64,000 nt of DNA, taken from positions 3,410,001 to 3,474,000 of the forward strand of contig NZ_CP022437.1 of the NCBI RefSeq assembly GCF_002224365.1. Reading direction: 5' to 3'. Both the position numbers and the translations under genes were made by a program. Position 1 is the first letter of the stretch; the number at the start of each line of letters is the position of its first letter. Origin of the DNA: Virgibacillus necropolis. Its GTDB lineage: Bacteria > Bacillota > Bacilli > Bacillales > Amphibacillaceae. Positions 32,793 to 42,158 of the stretch are shown in pieces. The notes beneath the pieces are model-generated. The model was not told the origin of the DNA, made no database searches, and saw only the letters and a list, made by a program, of their open reading frames with translations.

Positions 32793-34997
32793 ATGAACAA
32801 ATTTTTACAGAAATGGAGCAATACAGTTGCGGGTTCCAAGAGTCGCTTTGCAACACTCGTAATTTGGCTTCTAATCATAGGAATTTTGTCTTTCGTCTGG
32901 CCTCAGGTAAATGATGAAGAAACCGCTTCAACTAACCTGTTACCTGAAGATGCCATGTCGGTTGAGGCAGCAAAGATTATCCAAGAGCAATTTCCAAGCG
33001 ATACTGGGGTCCCGCTATTAATGGTCTGGTACCGAGAAGGTGGATTAAAGGAAGCTGACTTTCAAGCCGTACAATCTATCTATGAACAGTTAAAACATGA
33101 CCCCCTAGAGCAGCAAACATTGGTACCAGATTTTGGGAATATCCCCGTTGAAGCATTAATGAAATCTGCTTCTAGTGATGGTACAGCTCTCACAACACCT
33201 GTATTTTTTGAAAAAGAATCTCAGGCAGAAACGTTACAGCAGGCACTTAATGTCTTGAAAAAAAAGGTTACCAATGTAACGAAAACAAATCCTTTTAAGG
33301 AAGAATTAGCGAAAGATGGATTGCATGTACGATTTACCGGCCCGGTGGGGATTCAAACAGATGCGACTGAACTGTTTAGCCAAGCAGATATTACACTATT
33401 GGTCACAACTGTATTGCTTGTTTTAGTCTTACTTATCGTCTTATATCGTTCTCCAATACTAGCCATCGTCCCGTTAATAAGTGTTGGGATTGCCTACGGA
33501 CTAATAAGCCCATTACTTGGTTTTATGGCAAGCCAAGGATGGATCGAAGTCGACGCCCAGGCAATATCCATTATGACTGTACTACTGTTCGGAGCAGGAA
33601 CCGATTATTGCCTATTTCTCATTTCCAGGTACCGGGATGAATTACAGCTTGAGGCAAATAAATATACAGCACTTCAACAGGCAATTGCAAACTCAGGAAG
33701 TGCTATTATGATGAGTGCTTTAACAACAGTACTCGGACTCGTTACGCTATCGCTTGCACAATACGCATCCTATGATCGTTTTGCAGTGCCGTTCAGCTTA
33801 GCCATATTCATCATGGGAATTGCAGTTCTGACATTTTTGCCATCAATTCTAGCTATGCTTGGAAGAGTAGCCTTTTTCCCTTTTATTCCACGAACAGAAA
33901 AAATGGCACAGGAACTAGAAAAAAAGAAAGGAAAGCCTGTTCGTCATCCAAAAACAAGAAGTCGATTCAGCAAGTCTGTTGGTCGTTTGGTTACTGATAG
34001 ACCTTGGCCGGTTATTATTATTTGTACGATTTTCCTTGGAGGGCTCGCACTGTTTGTTCCTAAAATTGAGTTTACATATGGCGTGCTTGATTCTTTTCCA
34101 GAAGATATGCCATCACGTGAAGGATTTCAGGTTATTGCCGACCATTATCCACCTGGAAAAATAGCTCCCGTACAGATAATTGTCGATACGGACGGTCACG
34201 ACGTTTCATTACAAAGCGACCTCTCTTCTTTAAAGCTAATTGAAAACGTCAGTGATCCTAGAACTGGAGAAAAGGATTCCAATTATCAAGCATATGAGCT
34301 AACCTTAGCAATTGATCCCTATTCAACAAAAGCCGTTAACCAAATTCCAGAGTTAAAAGCTTCTGTGCAGAACAGCCTCGAACAAGCCGGTGTGCAACAG
34401 GCTGGTGAACATGTCTGGATTGGTGGAGAAACAGCTGCACTTTATGATACGGAAGAAGTAACAAGCCGCGATCAGAACCTGATTATTCCAGTTGTCCTGG
34501 TCATTATTGCAGCTTTATTGTTAGTTTACTTACGCTCCATTGTAGCAATGGTTTACCTTTTGTTAACCGTTGTCCTGTCCTACCTTTCAGCACTTGGACT
34601 TGGTTGGCTATTGATTCATTATGGGTTTGACGCACCTGCCATGAATGGTCTTATTCCGCTTTATGCCTTTGTTTTCTTAGTAGCACTTGGCGAAGATTAC
34701 AATATATTTATGGTTTCAAGCATATGGAAAAACCGTAAACATATGTCCATGAAAGAGGCAATTTCAGAAGGAGTCGGTCAGACGAGCGGCGTTATTAGTT
34801 CAGCTGGGTTAATACTAGCGGGAACATTTTCGGTATTGGCAGTACTTCCCATGCAGGTACTGGTTCAATTCGGAACAGTAACTGCAATTGGGGTCTTACT
34901 AGATACCTTTATTGTGAGATCACTACTCGTTCCATCCATAACAACTGTACTTGGAAGATTTGCCTTTTGGCCCGGTATGCGTTGGAAACAAAAGTAA
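32793..34997 (+). CDS. MMPL/RND-superfamily exporter (YdfJ/YdgH-like)
   Basis: 734 aa, two repeats of one plus five helices with large extracellular loops. Each half has the MMPL core motif: LLFGAGTDYCLFLISRYRDE in half 1 and VALGEDYNIFMVSSIWKNRK in half 2, with the charged D pair in the fourth helix of each half (GTDY, GEDY). ITLLVTTVLLVLVLLIVLYR is the first helix of the core. Such single-protein pumps export lipids, peptides or drugs using the proton gradient. ATG start with AGAGGAAG. It is divergent from its likely TetR repressor. Confidence 0.9.
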   Translation: MNKFLQKWSNTVAGSKSRFATLVIWLLIIGILSFVWPQVNDEETASTNLLPEDAMSVEAAKIIQEQFPSDTGVPLLMVWYREGGLKEADFQAVQSIYEQLKHDPLEQQTLVPDFGNIPVEALMKSASSDGTALTTPVFFEKESQAETLQQALNVLKKKVTNVTKTNPFKEELAKDGLHVRFTGPVGIQTDATELFSQADITLLVTTVLLVLVLLIVLYRSPILAIVPLISVGIAYGLISPLLGFMASQGWIEVDAQAISIMTVLLFGAGTDYCLFLISRYRDELQLEANKYTALQQAIANSGSAIMMSALTTVLGLVTLSLAQYASYDRFAVPFSLAIFIMGIAVLTFLPSILAMLGRVAFFPFIPRTEKMAQELEKKKGKPVRHPKTRSRFSKSVGRLVTDRPWPVIIICTIFLGGLALFVPKIEFTYGVLDSFPEDMPSREGFQVIADHYPPGKIAPVQIIVDTDGHDVSLQSDLSSLKLIENVSDPRTGEKDSNYQAYELTLAIDPYSTKAVNQIPELKASVQNSLEQAGVQQAGEHVWIGGETAALYDTEEVTSRDQNLIIPVVLVIIAALLLVYLRSIVAMVYLLLTVVLSYLSALGLGWLLIHYGFDAPAMNGLIPLYAFVFLVALGEDYNIFMVSSIWKNRKHMSMKEAISEGVGQTSGVISSAGLILAGTFSVLAVLPMQVLVQFGTVTAIGVLLDTFIVRSLLVPSITTVLGRFAFWPGMRWKQK

Positions 34998-35148
34998 TCC
35001 TTTTACCCCTAGTATGCTCTAATTGAATCAGCGTAAAGATAATTCCAAAAATATTGTTTGACTAATCAGAAGCTTTGATGTAGATATTAGTTATATATTC
35101 AACAAAAGCACTCCGTGAAATTTAGCCACGGATAAAGGGGAAAGTAAT

Positions 35149-36159
35149 TTGACTACTGAAATAATCTTTGCTTCCAATAAGTTGGGTGTAGTAACAACTG
35201 CTCAATTACAGTTAATGCTTGATAGATTTGATTTAGGTAAACTCATTTCATTCGAAAAAACCGCACATGGCGCAATGGGACAAACGATGTTTATTTCATC
35301 AACTGCTGGAGATTTCGTTCTTAAAGGGAACCCTTTATTTCCTGGGCAATTCGTTGAGGAAAAGTTTTTCATAGAAAATATACAAAAACGTACAAAGGTT
35401 ACTGTTTCAACACCTTTTATGATAGACGACGCAGAGGACATTTTCGGCTGGAGTTATTCTGTAATGCCACGTCTAACCGGGGAACATATGAATTCACCAC
35501 AAATGAAAGCTAGCCCATCCAAAGCTGGAAAGTTAAAGATAGCTGAATTAATAGCTGAAACGTTAACTGAGTTTCATAGTTGGAAAGTTCAACAGTTCGG
35601 AGAGTTTGAGACCAAAAGTTTCACCGTGCGTCCCTTTAAAGGTACTTATACTACATGGCTTTGCAATAGAATAAGGTTTTGGTTAAATGACGCCAAAAAA
35701 TATTCAGTTATAACCTCCGAAGACATTCTGTGGGTGGAAACGCTATTAGAAGGTACAAAACCTTATCTTGACGCTTTATCATCACCGACGTTCGTAATGG
35801 GTGATTTTAAATCGGGAAACTTCCTATTAAAGAGAGGAACTGATGGCTGGAAAATTAGTGGTGTATTCGATTTCACTAACTCCTATTTTGGAGACCCTTT
35901 ATCAGATTTAATAAAGATGTTAATAATCTATCTAGACAATGGGGAACAAGAAGTTGCAAAACATTTACTATCCGTTTATCTGCGCGGTTCAGAAGATAAA
36001 CATGCTGTAAGACAACGTATCAGAGTTCATATGCTCCAGCAACGAATCTTAGATTGGGGCTGTGCTAAAGCGATAGGAATGGTTACGTGGGATGATAATC
36101 TTTCATTTTCTAACTGGGTGGAAAGTTACACAGAAACAGCTGCAAATCTTTTAGACTGA
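35149..36159 (+). CDS. Aminoglycoside-phosphotransferase-fold kinase-like protein
   Basis: 336 aa. The APH fold is indicated by the ATP site region KTAHGAMGQTMFISS, the catalytic loop FVMGDFKSGNFLLK (usually HGDxHxGN; Met replaces His, but Asp and Asn are kept), and the metal site VFDFTNSYFGDPLSDL. Members phosphorylate antibiotics, sugars or small metabolites; the substrate is not inferable. TTG start at 35149 with AAGGGGAAAG 7 nt upstream. A short hairpin (CCGTG/CACGG) lies just before it. Confidence 0.82.
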   Translation: MTTEIIFASNKLGVVTTAQLQLMLDRFDLGKLISFEKTAHGAMGQTMFISSTAGDFVLKGNPLFPGQFVEEKFFIENIQKRTKVTVSTPFMIDDAEDIFGWSYSVMPRLTGEHMNSPQMKASPSKAGKLKIAELIAETLTEFHSWKVQQFGEFETKSFTVRPFKGTYTTWLCNRIRFWLNDAKKYSVITSEDILWVETLLEGTKPYLDALSSPTFVMGDFKSGNFLLKRGTDGWKISGVFDFTNSYFGDPLSDLIKMLIIYLDNGEQEVAKHLLSVYLRGSEDKHAVRQRIRVHMLQQRILDWGCAKAIGMVTWDDNLSFSNWVESYTETAANLLD

Positions 36160-36259
36160 TTTTTAAAAGTTATTGCCATTCAATCCTATTTGATTGAAAC
36201 ATATTCATGTGATATTCGTATAATTAGGTGGCAAGCAAAAAAACAAGGGGGGATCTTTG

Positions 36260-36649
36260 ATGAAATCCATTACGAAAAAACGTACGAAAGCATTTGTGAT
36301 TGACTTGGCTATTTCAAGCGCTTTAACTGCTGGTGTTGAGTATTTATTGCGGAAAAAAGTGAAAAATGAAGTGGTTCATGCTTTGATAACACCGACCATA
36401 GTAATGTGGACTCTTGAGTACGCCCAGTTACGCCAAAGTGGTCAAACGATTGGTTATAGAAAAATGGGGCTTACCCTTGTTAATGAGGATGGTTCAGCAC
36501 CAACATCCTGCCAAATTATCAAGCGCATGGGTTACCGGGATACAGTGAGCACCTTTGATTACTTAAAAAGCCGTGAGACGTTTGAAAACCAAGCTGGAGC
36601 AGTACTTCCACATGATTGCTTTTCAGGTACAGTAGTTAGAGAAATGTAA
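36260..36649 (+). CDS. RDD-family membrane protein
   Basis: 129 aa. RTKAFVIDLAISSALTAGVE is the RDD-type first helix with the D in place; LRKKVKNEVVHALITPTIVM is next, and GQTIGYRKMGLTLVNEDGSA is the conserved cytosolic loop. The C-terminus is short for the family (one helix fewer), so it may be a truncated relative. RDD proteins are small membrane proteins, some of them osmotically regulated or Na+/H+ antiporter-like. The ATG at 36260 follows AAGGGGGG. Confidence 0.8.
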   Translation: MKSITKKRTKAFVIDLAISSALTAGVEYLLRKKVKNEVVHALITPTIVMWTLEYAQLRQSGQTIGYRKMGLTLVNEDGSAPTSCQIIKRMGYRDTVSTFDYLKSRETFENQAGAVLPHDCFSGTVVREM

Positions 36650-36690
36650 AATATCGGAAAGTTACTTTTTTACATAAGAGCTATTAAAAA

Positions 36691-36729
36691 GGTCGGTCCC
36701 CAGACTTTAATGTAACTGGAGACCGATCC
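36691..36729. terminator. Bidirectional terminator
   Basis: GGTCGGTCCCCAG (36691-36703) and CTGGAGACCGATCC (36716-36729) pair with one mismatch and one bulge, flanked by AAAAA and TTTC. It lies between the convergent RDD and threonyl-tRNA synthetase genes. Confidence 0.75.
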
Positions 36730-36743
36730 TTTCGATTTTCTTC

Positions 36744-38660
36744 TTAAAGGCTTCTATTTTCAACTATCTGATTTATCTCAGTTAGAAATGTTTCTAGCTT
36801 GACTTCTTTTGAATCATCCTGACCGTATTGCCTTACATGAACAGACCGATTCTCTACCTCATTATCCCCTACAACCAGAATGTATGGAATCTTTTTCATT
36901 TGAGCTTCTCTTATTTTGTATCCTAGTTTTTCTTCACGTAGGTCAAGTTCGCTTCTTCGTTCAGCTTGCTTAAATCGTTGGTTAATTTCTTCTGCATAAC
37001 TTCTATGCACTTCATTTGATACGGGTATTACTTTCACTTGAACTGGTGCTAACCAGGCTGGGAACACACCGCCAAAGTGTTCAACTAATATCCCTAGAAA
37101 ACGATCAATTGACCCAAAGACTGCGCGATGAATTACAACTGGTCGGACCTTTTGATTGTTCTCATCTACATAAGTTAAATCAAACTTTTCCGGCATTTGA
37201 AAGTCTAGCTGAACTGTTGCACACTGATGACTTCTTTTTAGTGCATCTTTAATATGGATATCAATTTTTGGTCCGTAAAATGCTCCATCACCTTCATTAA
37301 TAGCAAAATCATACTTAAGTTCGTTTAAGACGTTCTTTAAAGCACCTTCTGCTTTATCCCATAAGGCTTCATCACCCATGTAGTCGTCTGGTCTTGTTGA
37401 TAGTTCAATATCATAGTTAAAGCCAAATGCACGGTAAACATAATCAATTAATTTTAGCGCTTCCTTAATTTCGGACTCAATTTGATCTGGTCTAACAAAG
37501 ATGTGAGCATCATCCTGGCAGAATGTGCGAACTCTTAACATGCCGTTTAATGCACCACTGAATTCATGGCGATGCACTTGCCCAAACTCCGCCATGCGAA
37601 TGGGAAGATCACGATAAGAATGAAGCTTATCTTTAAAAATAAGCATGTGTCCTGGGCAGTTCATCGGTTTTAATGCAAAACGTTGATCGTCTACCTCTGA
37701 GAAATACATATTTTCTTTATAGTGATCCCAGTGCCCCGATTGCTCCCATAACCGCTGATTCATCATAATTGGTGTACGGACTTCTTTATAATCGTATAAA
37801 TTCTGTACCTTTCTCAAAAACGCCTCTAATTCATTACGAATAACTTGACCTTTTGCTAAATAAAATGGCATTCCTGGAGCCTCTTCAGAGAACATAAATA
37901 GCTCTAATTCATTTCCTAGCTTACGATGGTTTCTCTTTTGTGCTTCATCAAGAAAATGAAAATAGTCATCCAACTCTACCTTTGAAGAAAAGGCTACACC
38001 ATAGATACGCTGAAGTACTTTATTATTGCTATCACCTCGCAGGTAAGCACCAGATACATGTGTTAATTTAAATGCTTTAATAAACCGGGTGTTTGGCAAG
38101 TGTGGTCCACGACATAAATCAACGAACTCCCCCTGTCGATAAACTGTCAAAACATTATCTAGTGGTATATCTTCTAGCAGCTCTAACTTTAACGGATCAC
38201 CGGCAAAGATTTCTTTTGCTTCTTCACGTGATATTTCTTCACGTTTGATTTCCAGGTTTTCAGCGATGATTTTATTCATCTCTTTTTCGATCTTAACTAG
38301 ATCCTCAGCTGAAATGCTACTTTCCAAATCAAGATCATAATAAAAACCGTTTTCTATAACTGGGCCTATGCTTAAATGAACATCATCATAAAGACGCTTC
38401 ACGGCCTGAGCTAATACATGGGCAGTTGTATGGCGCATAACTTCGATTCCCGCCGATGAATTAAGCTGATATAACTCAATATCTGCATTCTCATTAATAC
38501 TTCGTCTAAGATCAAACAATGAACCGTTCACCTTACCTGCAACAGATTTCTTTTTCAAACTTGGACTTATTGACTGAGCAATTTCTTCTAAAGTTATACC
38601 GTGTACATACTTCTTTTGATTACCATCCGGAAAATTAATGACCAATTCCTTTTGACTCAT
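36744..38660 (-). CDS. thrS: Threonyl-tRNA synthetase
   Basis: 638 aa, full length. Order: TGS domain (VINFPDGNQKKYVHGITLEE), editing domain with HTTAHVLAQAVKRLY, class II core with FALKPMNCPGHMLIFK (motif 2 region), CQDDAHIF and VVIHRAVFGSIDRFLGILVE (motif 3), then the anticodon-binding domain (QVKVIPVSNEVHRSY). The His and Cys of the HTTAH and NCPGH motifs, needed for the Zn site and editing, are present. ATG at 38660 with GAGGAG. Two complete T-box leaders precede it. In B. subtilis the inducible paralogue ThrZ has tandem T-boxes and ThrS has one, so this gene may be the ThrZ type. Confidence 0.95.
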   Translation of the reverse strand: MSQKELVINFPDGNQKKYVHGITLEEIAQSISPSLKKKSVAGKVNGSLFDLRRSINENADIELYQLNSSAGIEVMRHTTAHVLAQAVKRLYDDVHLSIGPVIENGFYYDLDLESSISAEDLVKIEKEMNKIIAENLEIKREEISREEAKEIFAGDPLKLELLEDIPLDNVLTVYRQGEFVDLCRGPHLPNTRFIKAFKLTHVSGAYLRGDSNNKVLQRIYGVAFSSKVELDDYFHFLDEAQKRNHRKLGNELELFMFSEEAPGMPFYLAKGQVIRNELEAFLRKVQNLYDYKEVRTPIMMNQRLWEQSGHWDHYKENMYFSEVDDQRFALKPMNCPGHMLIFKDKLHSYRDLPIRMAEFGQVHRHEFSGALNGMLRVRTFCQDDAHIFVRPDQIESEIKEALKLIDYVYRAFGFNYDIELSTRPDDYMGDEALWDKAEGALKNVLNELKYDFAINEGDGAFYGPKIDIHIKDALKRSHQCATVQLDFQMPEKFDLTYVDENNQKVRPVVIHRAVFGSIDRFLGILVEHFGGVFPAWLAPVQVKVIPVSNEVHRSYAEEINQRFKQAERRSELDLREEKLGYKIREAQMKKIPYILVVGDNEVENRSVHVRQYGQDDSKEVKLETFLTEINQIVENRSL

Positions 38661-38691
38661 AACTTTTAACACTCCTCTATAATTTATCAAA

Positions 38692-38945
38692 AATAAAAAA
38701 CACACCCATCCCTAAAAAAGGGACGAGTGTGTCTATACCCGTGGTTCCACCCAACTTCCCATCACTTGCAAAATCAGTGATGGCTTCGTCTAAGCTGTAT
38801 CGTAGCGGCTACGGTATTGATTACTAGTATTTCACCAATACTGCTCCAAGGTGGTAAGCAAATTCCACTGCGTTAGGAAGTTTCCAGCCCTGCCTTCCCT
38901 TTCTGTAAACCGTTAAGAATTGCTTATATCCTTATCATTGCGTCT
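38692..38945 (-). promoter_or_regulatory. T-box leader 2 (gene-proximal), threonine
   Basis: The T-box core, AAGTTGGGTGGAACCACGGG, lies at 38738-38757 (minus strand). It is followed by a terminator (ACACACTCGTCCCT/AGGGATGGGTGTGT) with TTTTTTATTTTT. Stem I material includes AAGGGAAGGCAGGGCTGG and TGGTGAAATACTAGTAATC. The antiterminator alternative pairs the T-box with the 5' arm. ACC codons are present in the specifier region, but I could not resolve which is the specifier. Confidence 0.93.
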
Positions 38946-38969
38946 TTTATTTAATTGAACATCAAAAAA

Positions 38970-39225
38970 CACACATACATCCCTCAAACATAAGGGACGA
39001 TGTGTGTTGTACTCGTGGTTCCACCCAACTTCCCATCACTAATAAATAATAAAAGTGATGGCTTCATTTTGCTGTAACGTAGCAGCTACGGTATTGATTA
39101 CTGGTATTCACCAATACTACTCCAAGGTGGTAAGCTTTTCTGCTAATTAGGAAGTTCCCAGCCTTGCCTTCCCTCTCTTTAAATCGTTAAGAGAAACTTA
39201 TGTCCTTTTCATCGCACATTTTTAC
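38970..39225 (-). promoter_or_regulatory. T-box leader 1 (gene-distal), threonine
   Basis: A second complete leader, strongly similar to leader 2. T-box AAGTTGGGTGGAACCACG at about 39013-39031; terminator ACACACATCGTCCCT/AGGGATGTATGTGTGT with a TTTTTT tail. It has the same TGGTGAATACCAGTAATC segment and CTACGTTACAGC stem. Transcription must pass both in series. Confidence 0.92.
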
Positions 39226-39450
39226 TTTTTAATTACTATATAGGATTATTATCTTTTAGTCAATATTTATTTTTGTAACAATCCCTATTAAATAGGCGAT
39301 TGTAAGTGATTAATTAGTGTAATAGTATTAATTAGTGTCCATTTCCTTTTCTTTCCTTTTCCGTTGTTTTTTTAGGAACCGACTTATAATCACTTTTGGC
39401 CGTTTACTCATTTAATAATTAATGCTATTAAGTTGGGAGGTGAAAATCAA

Positions 39451-39606
39451 TTGAATAAACTATCTGACAAATTACTGATTGAGTCTTATTTCAAGGCAAA
39501 AGAGTCAAATTTGGATCGAGATTTTTGCGGATTAATTAAAGAAGAAATTAGTCGTCGCGGGTTATTGATCAACCCTTCTAAAAATCAAACAATTTTAAAA
39601 GGTTAA
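39451..39606 (+). CDS. sda: Sda-like sporulation histidine kinase inhibitor
   Basis: 51 aa. [20 protein letters not shown] then [19 protein letters not shown] matches B. subtilis Sda along its helical hairpin ([14 protein letters not shown]-x2-x-L-x-RDF-x-x-LI-x-x-EI-x-RR). Sda binds the dimerisation domain of KinA and KinB and halts sporulation when DNA replication is disturbed. TTG start; GGGAGGTG lies 8 nt upstream. It is a single gene, divergent from the threonyl-tRNA synthetase leader. I see no clear DnaA boxes, which control sda in B. subtilis. Confidence 0.9.
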   Translation: MNKLSDKLLIESYFKAKESNLDRDFCGLIKEEISRRGLLINPSKNQTILKG

Positions 39607-39783
39607 AAGAAGGGTTGAAATATGATAAGAGAGAAGGGATAAAAGCGCCAATAAATCTAAATATGTAATAGGAGTAATAATGCAAAAAATGGTTTAAGGT
39701 ATTCCTTTAAGAGCTCCTAGGAAAAGATAAAGGAGTGGGCATGAAATTTAGAAAAAATCCAATCCTTCAAAATTATGTATTAA

Positions 39784-39918
39784 TTAATCCTTGTTTACTC
39801 TTCGCTTCTCAATTGTTTCTTTATCAATTACCCATTGAATCCAATCTATTTCCTTTTGGGACAAATCTCGCCCCAGCTTTGTTTTAAACTCACCCGCTAA
39901 CATTTCGAATCTGGTCAT
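39784..39918 (-). CDS. 44-aa protein of unknown function
   Basis: MTRFEMLAGEFKTKLGRDLS followed by QKEIDWIQWVIDKETIEKRR: two charged helices joined by a turn, with no membrane segment. Size and shape resemble small sporulation or anti-repressor proteins, but nothing specific is recognised. ATG start with GGGGG about 7 nt upstream. The remaining intergenic DNA to the right (39919-40132) is featureless. Confidence 0.6.
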   Translation of the reverse strand: MTRFEMLAGEFKTKLGRDLSQKEIDWIQWVIDKETIEKRRVNKD

Positions 39919-40132
39919 CCTGTTTCCCCCTATAATAGATGGTTATTATTTCCTTTTTTCTATATATACCTATTTTAGCAAGTGATTACGAAGAATTAAA
40001 GATAAATTTTTACAACGGTGTTACATCCTAACTTGCACCACATCCGTCAGAATTCTCAATTCTATTGACGTAGACCTGTTTTTATCCGCATACTATATAG
40101 GAATCATCAAAAAGCAGAGGAGTCTCGATAGG

Positions 40133-41035
40133 ATGAATGTGCAATCTGGAACTAAAAAAGACAAAAATACTAATCTAGTAGAAATAACTCAAGAACAAAG
40201 GAAAGTCGCAGTGGTAACTGGAGCAAATTCGGGAATGGGTCTTGCCACAACAGTAGAATTAATAAATAAAGGATTCCACGTCATAATGGCATGCCGAAGC
40301 ACTCAACGAGGAGAAGAGGCTTTACAAAAAGCTAAACAGCAAAGCAATGCTAATCGTGTTGAATTAATGAAATGTGATTTGGGATCATTGGAAAGTATTC
40401 ACACGTTTGCGGATCAATTCAAACAACAATACCAAACACTTGATGTTCTGGTGAATAACGCAGGAGTTGTGTCGATAAAACGGGAAACCACCGCTCACGG
40501 TTTCGAGAGTATGATTGGTGTCAATCATCTAGGGCATTTTCTTCTAACGAACCTTCTGCTTGAGCCACTTAAAAATGCTAAGCAAGGGAGAATTGTTGTG
40601 GTTTCCTCAGGTGCCCACAAGGTTGGTAAAATTCACTTTGAAGATCCTTATTTGTCTAAAAATTTTAATGTTGTGAAAGGCTATGCCCAATCAAAATTGG
40701 CAAATATTTTATTTATCCGTGAGTTGGCTACTCGTCTCTCTACTACATCTGTTACAGCTAACTGCGTGCACCCAGGCGCTGTTGGAACTAGCCTTGGCGT
40801 AAATCGCAATACCGGATTTGGAAAATCTGTACACGCCCTTTTGCGGCCATTTTTCCAAACACCCACCCAAGGAGCCGACACGGCAGTTTATTTAGCTACG
40901 AGCCCTGAAGTTGCTACTATTAGCGGTGAATATTTTTATAAAAGAAAAGTGGCTAAGATATCTTCGAAGGCAAAGAACAAGAACTTAGCTGAAGAGCTAT
41001 GGGAATGGAGTGAGCAAGAGGTTGATCATTCATAG
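40133..41035 (+). CDS. SDR oxidoreductase (retinol-dehydrogenase-like)
   Basis: 300 aa. TGANSGMG (29-36) binds NAD(P), DVLVNNAGVV (104-113), SS at 158-159, and Y184/K188 (YAQSKLANI) form the catalytic set. The layout with GRIVVVSSGAHKVG and a C-terminal QGADTAVYLATSPE follows human RDH11/WWOX-type short-chain dehydrogenases that act on lipid-like alcohols. ATG start with AGAGGAG 11 nt upstream. Terminator follows. Confidence 0.9.
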   Translation: MNVQSGTKKDKNTNLVEITQEQRKVAVVTGANSGMGLATTVELINKGFHVIMACRSTQRGEEALQKAKQQSNANRVELMKCDLGSLESIHTFADQFKQQYQTLDVLVNNAGVVSIKRETTAHGFESMIGVNHLGHFLLTNLLLEPLKNAKQGRIVVVSSGAHKVGKIHFEDPYLSKNFNVVKGYAQSKLANILFIRELATRLSTTSVTANCVHPGAVGTSLGVNRNTGFGKSVHALLRPFFQTPTQGADTAVYLATSPEVATISGEYFYKRKVAKISSKAKNKNLAEELWEWSEQEVDHS

Positions 41036-41066
41036 TCTTCTAATTAACTAATCTTACTATCAGTGA

Positions 41067-41109
41067 AAAATAAAGCCGATTGACTCATTAGAGTTAATCG
41101 GCTTTATTT
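41067..41109. terminator. Perfect bidirectional terminator
   Basis: AAAATAAAGCCGATT (41067-41081) and AATCGGCTTTATTTT (41095-41109) form a 15-bp stem shared by convergent genes. Confidence 0.9.
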
Positions 41110-42134
41110 TAATAAAAATTATCCTCTATTGCTTTTGTCACTTCAAATGCACCAGAACTTTTATTGGAAGGTACAACAAGCTTTATGTCTAGGTCTGGAT
41201 AAACAGATGAATGAAAACTCACGCCAGGGTCATATCCCATCACATGGTATTTGAACACGCGATTGTTTCTTTTGTTAATCCATACTCCATAACCGTAATA
41301 CACTTCATCCTCAACGGATAGTTGCGGAGTCAAAAGCACGCTTGTATATTCTTTACTTAACAACTCGTGGTTGAATAACGCTTCCCACAATTTCATCATA
41401 TCAGGTGCCGTAATGAATGCACCCCCATCAGCCCCACCTTTGACAGGTATAGAGAATACATTTGTTCGCCAGGTCCCGTCTTGATTGTCAATATAACCGT
41501 TGGCTGTATTTTTAGGAAGGTGATCCAAAGAAAAATAACCAGAATCCTTCATACCACATCGCTTGAATACTTCTAACTCAATATAATCGGTAAAACTGAG
41601 CCCTGTTTGTTGTTCCATGATTAATCCTAATACAATAAAACCAGCATTATTATAATGAAACTTTTCACCTGGTTTAAACATCATGTGATGATCTTGGAAC
41701 ATCGGTAAAAAGTCTTTTAAATTCTTAAAAAGATACGTAGGGTGTTCTTTCCATAGCTCTTCAAAATCATCCATTTCATCCTCGTCAAAATAATCTGGAA
41801 TACCGGAACTATGTGTTAAAAGATGATGAATAGTTATCGTTTCATCAAAGTTCGGGAACTCAATATCTAAGCAGTCTTTTAATCGAGTTTGAAAAGAGAG
41901 TTTTCCTTGTTCAACCAGCTGGCAAATGCCTATAGCTGTAAACAATTTACATCCAGACGCGATGCCAAACCGTGTGTCTAAGTTATTTTCCAGTTCGTCA
42001 GCTCTGTTCGAATAACCATACGTTGATTCATAGATCACTTTATCTTCTTTTTTCATGTATACGACCCCTGAAAAACCCACTTTATCATGAATATCTGCTA
42101 ACACCTTATTAATCTCACTATTACTTTTTAACAT
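41109..42134 (-). CDS. Serine hydrolase, class C beta-lactamase/DD-peptidase fold
   Basis: 341 aa. The nucleophile motif SxxK is IASGCKLFTA, the YxN motif is HYNNAGFIVLG, and HxG-type HVMGYDPGVSF stands in for KTG. HLLTHSSGIPDYFDED is a well-known segment of the family. No signal peptide is seen, so the enzyme is probably cytosolic and not a penicillin-binding protein; esterase or peptide-hydrolysing relatives exist. Substrate unknown. ATG start with GGAGTG upstream, 24 bp after the acetyltransferase stop, so the two form an operon. Confidence 0.88.
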   Translation of the reverse strand: MLKSNSEINKVLADIHDKVGFSGVVYMKKEDKVIYESTYGYSNRADELENNLDTRFGIASGCKLFTAIGICQLVEQGKLSFQTRLKDCLDIEFPNFDETITIHHLLTHSSGIPDYFDEDEMDDFEELWKEHPTYLFKNLKDFLPMFQDHHMMFKPGEKFHYNNAGFIVLGLIMEQQTGLSFTDYIELEVFKRCGMKDSGYFSLDHLPKNTANGYIDNQDGTWRTNVFSIPVKGGADGGAFITAPDMMKLWEALFNHELLSKEYTSVLLTPQLSVEDEVYYGYGVWINKRNNRVFKYHVMGYDPGVSFHSSVYPDLDIKLVVPSNKSSGAFEVTKAIEDNFY

Positions 42135-42158
42135 ACTCCCACTCCATTTTAAATTTGC

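Noticed and set aside
39226-39450. Search for DnaA boxes upstream of sda.
   Set aside because: No TTATNCACA-like sequence was found by eye, so control by DnaA is not claimed.
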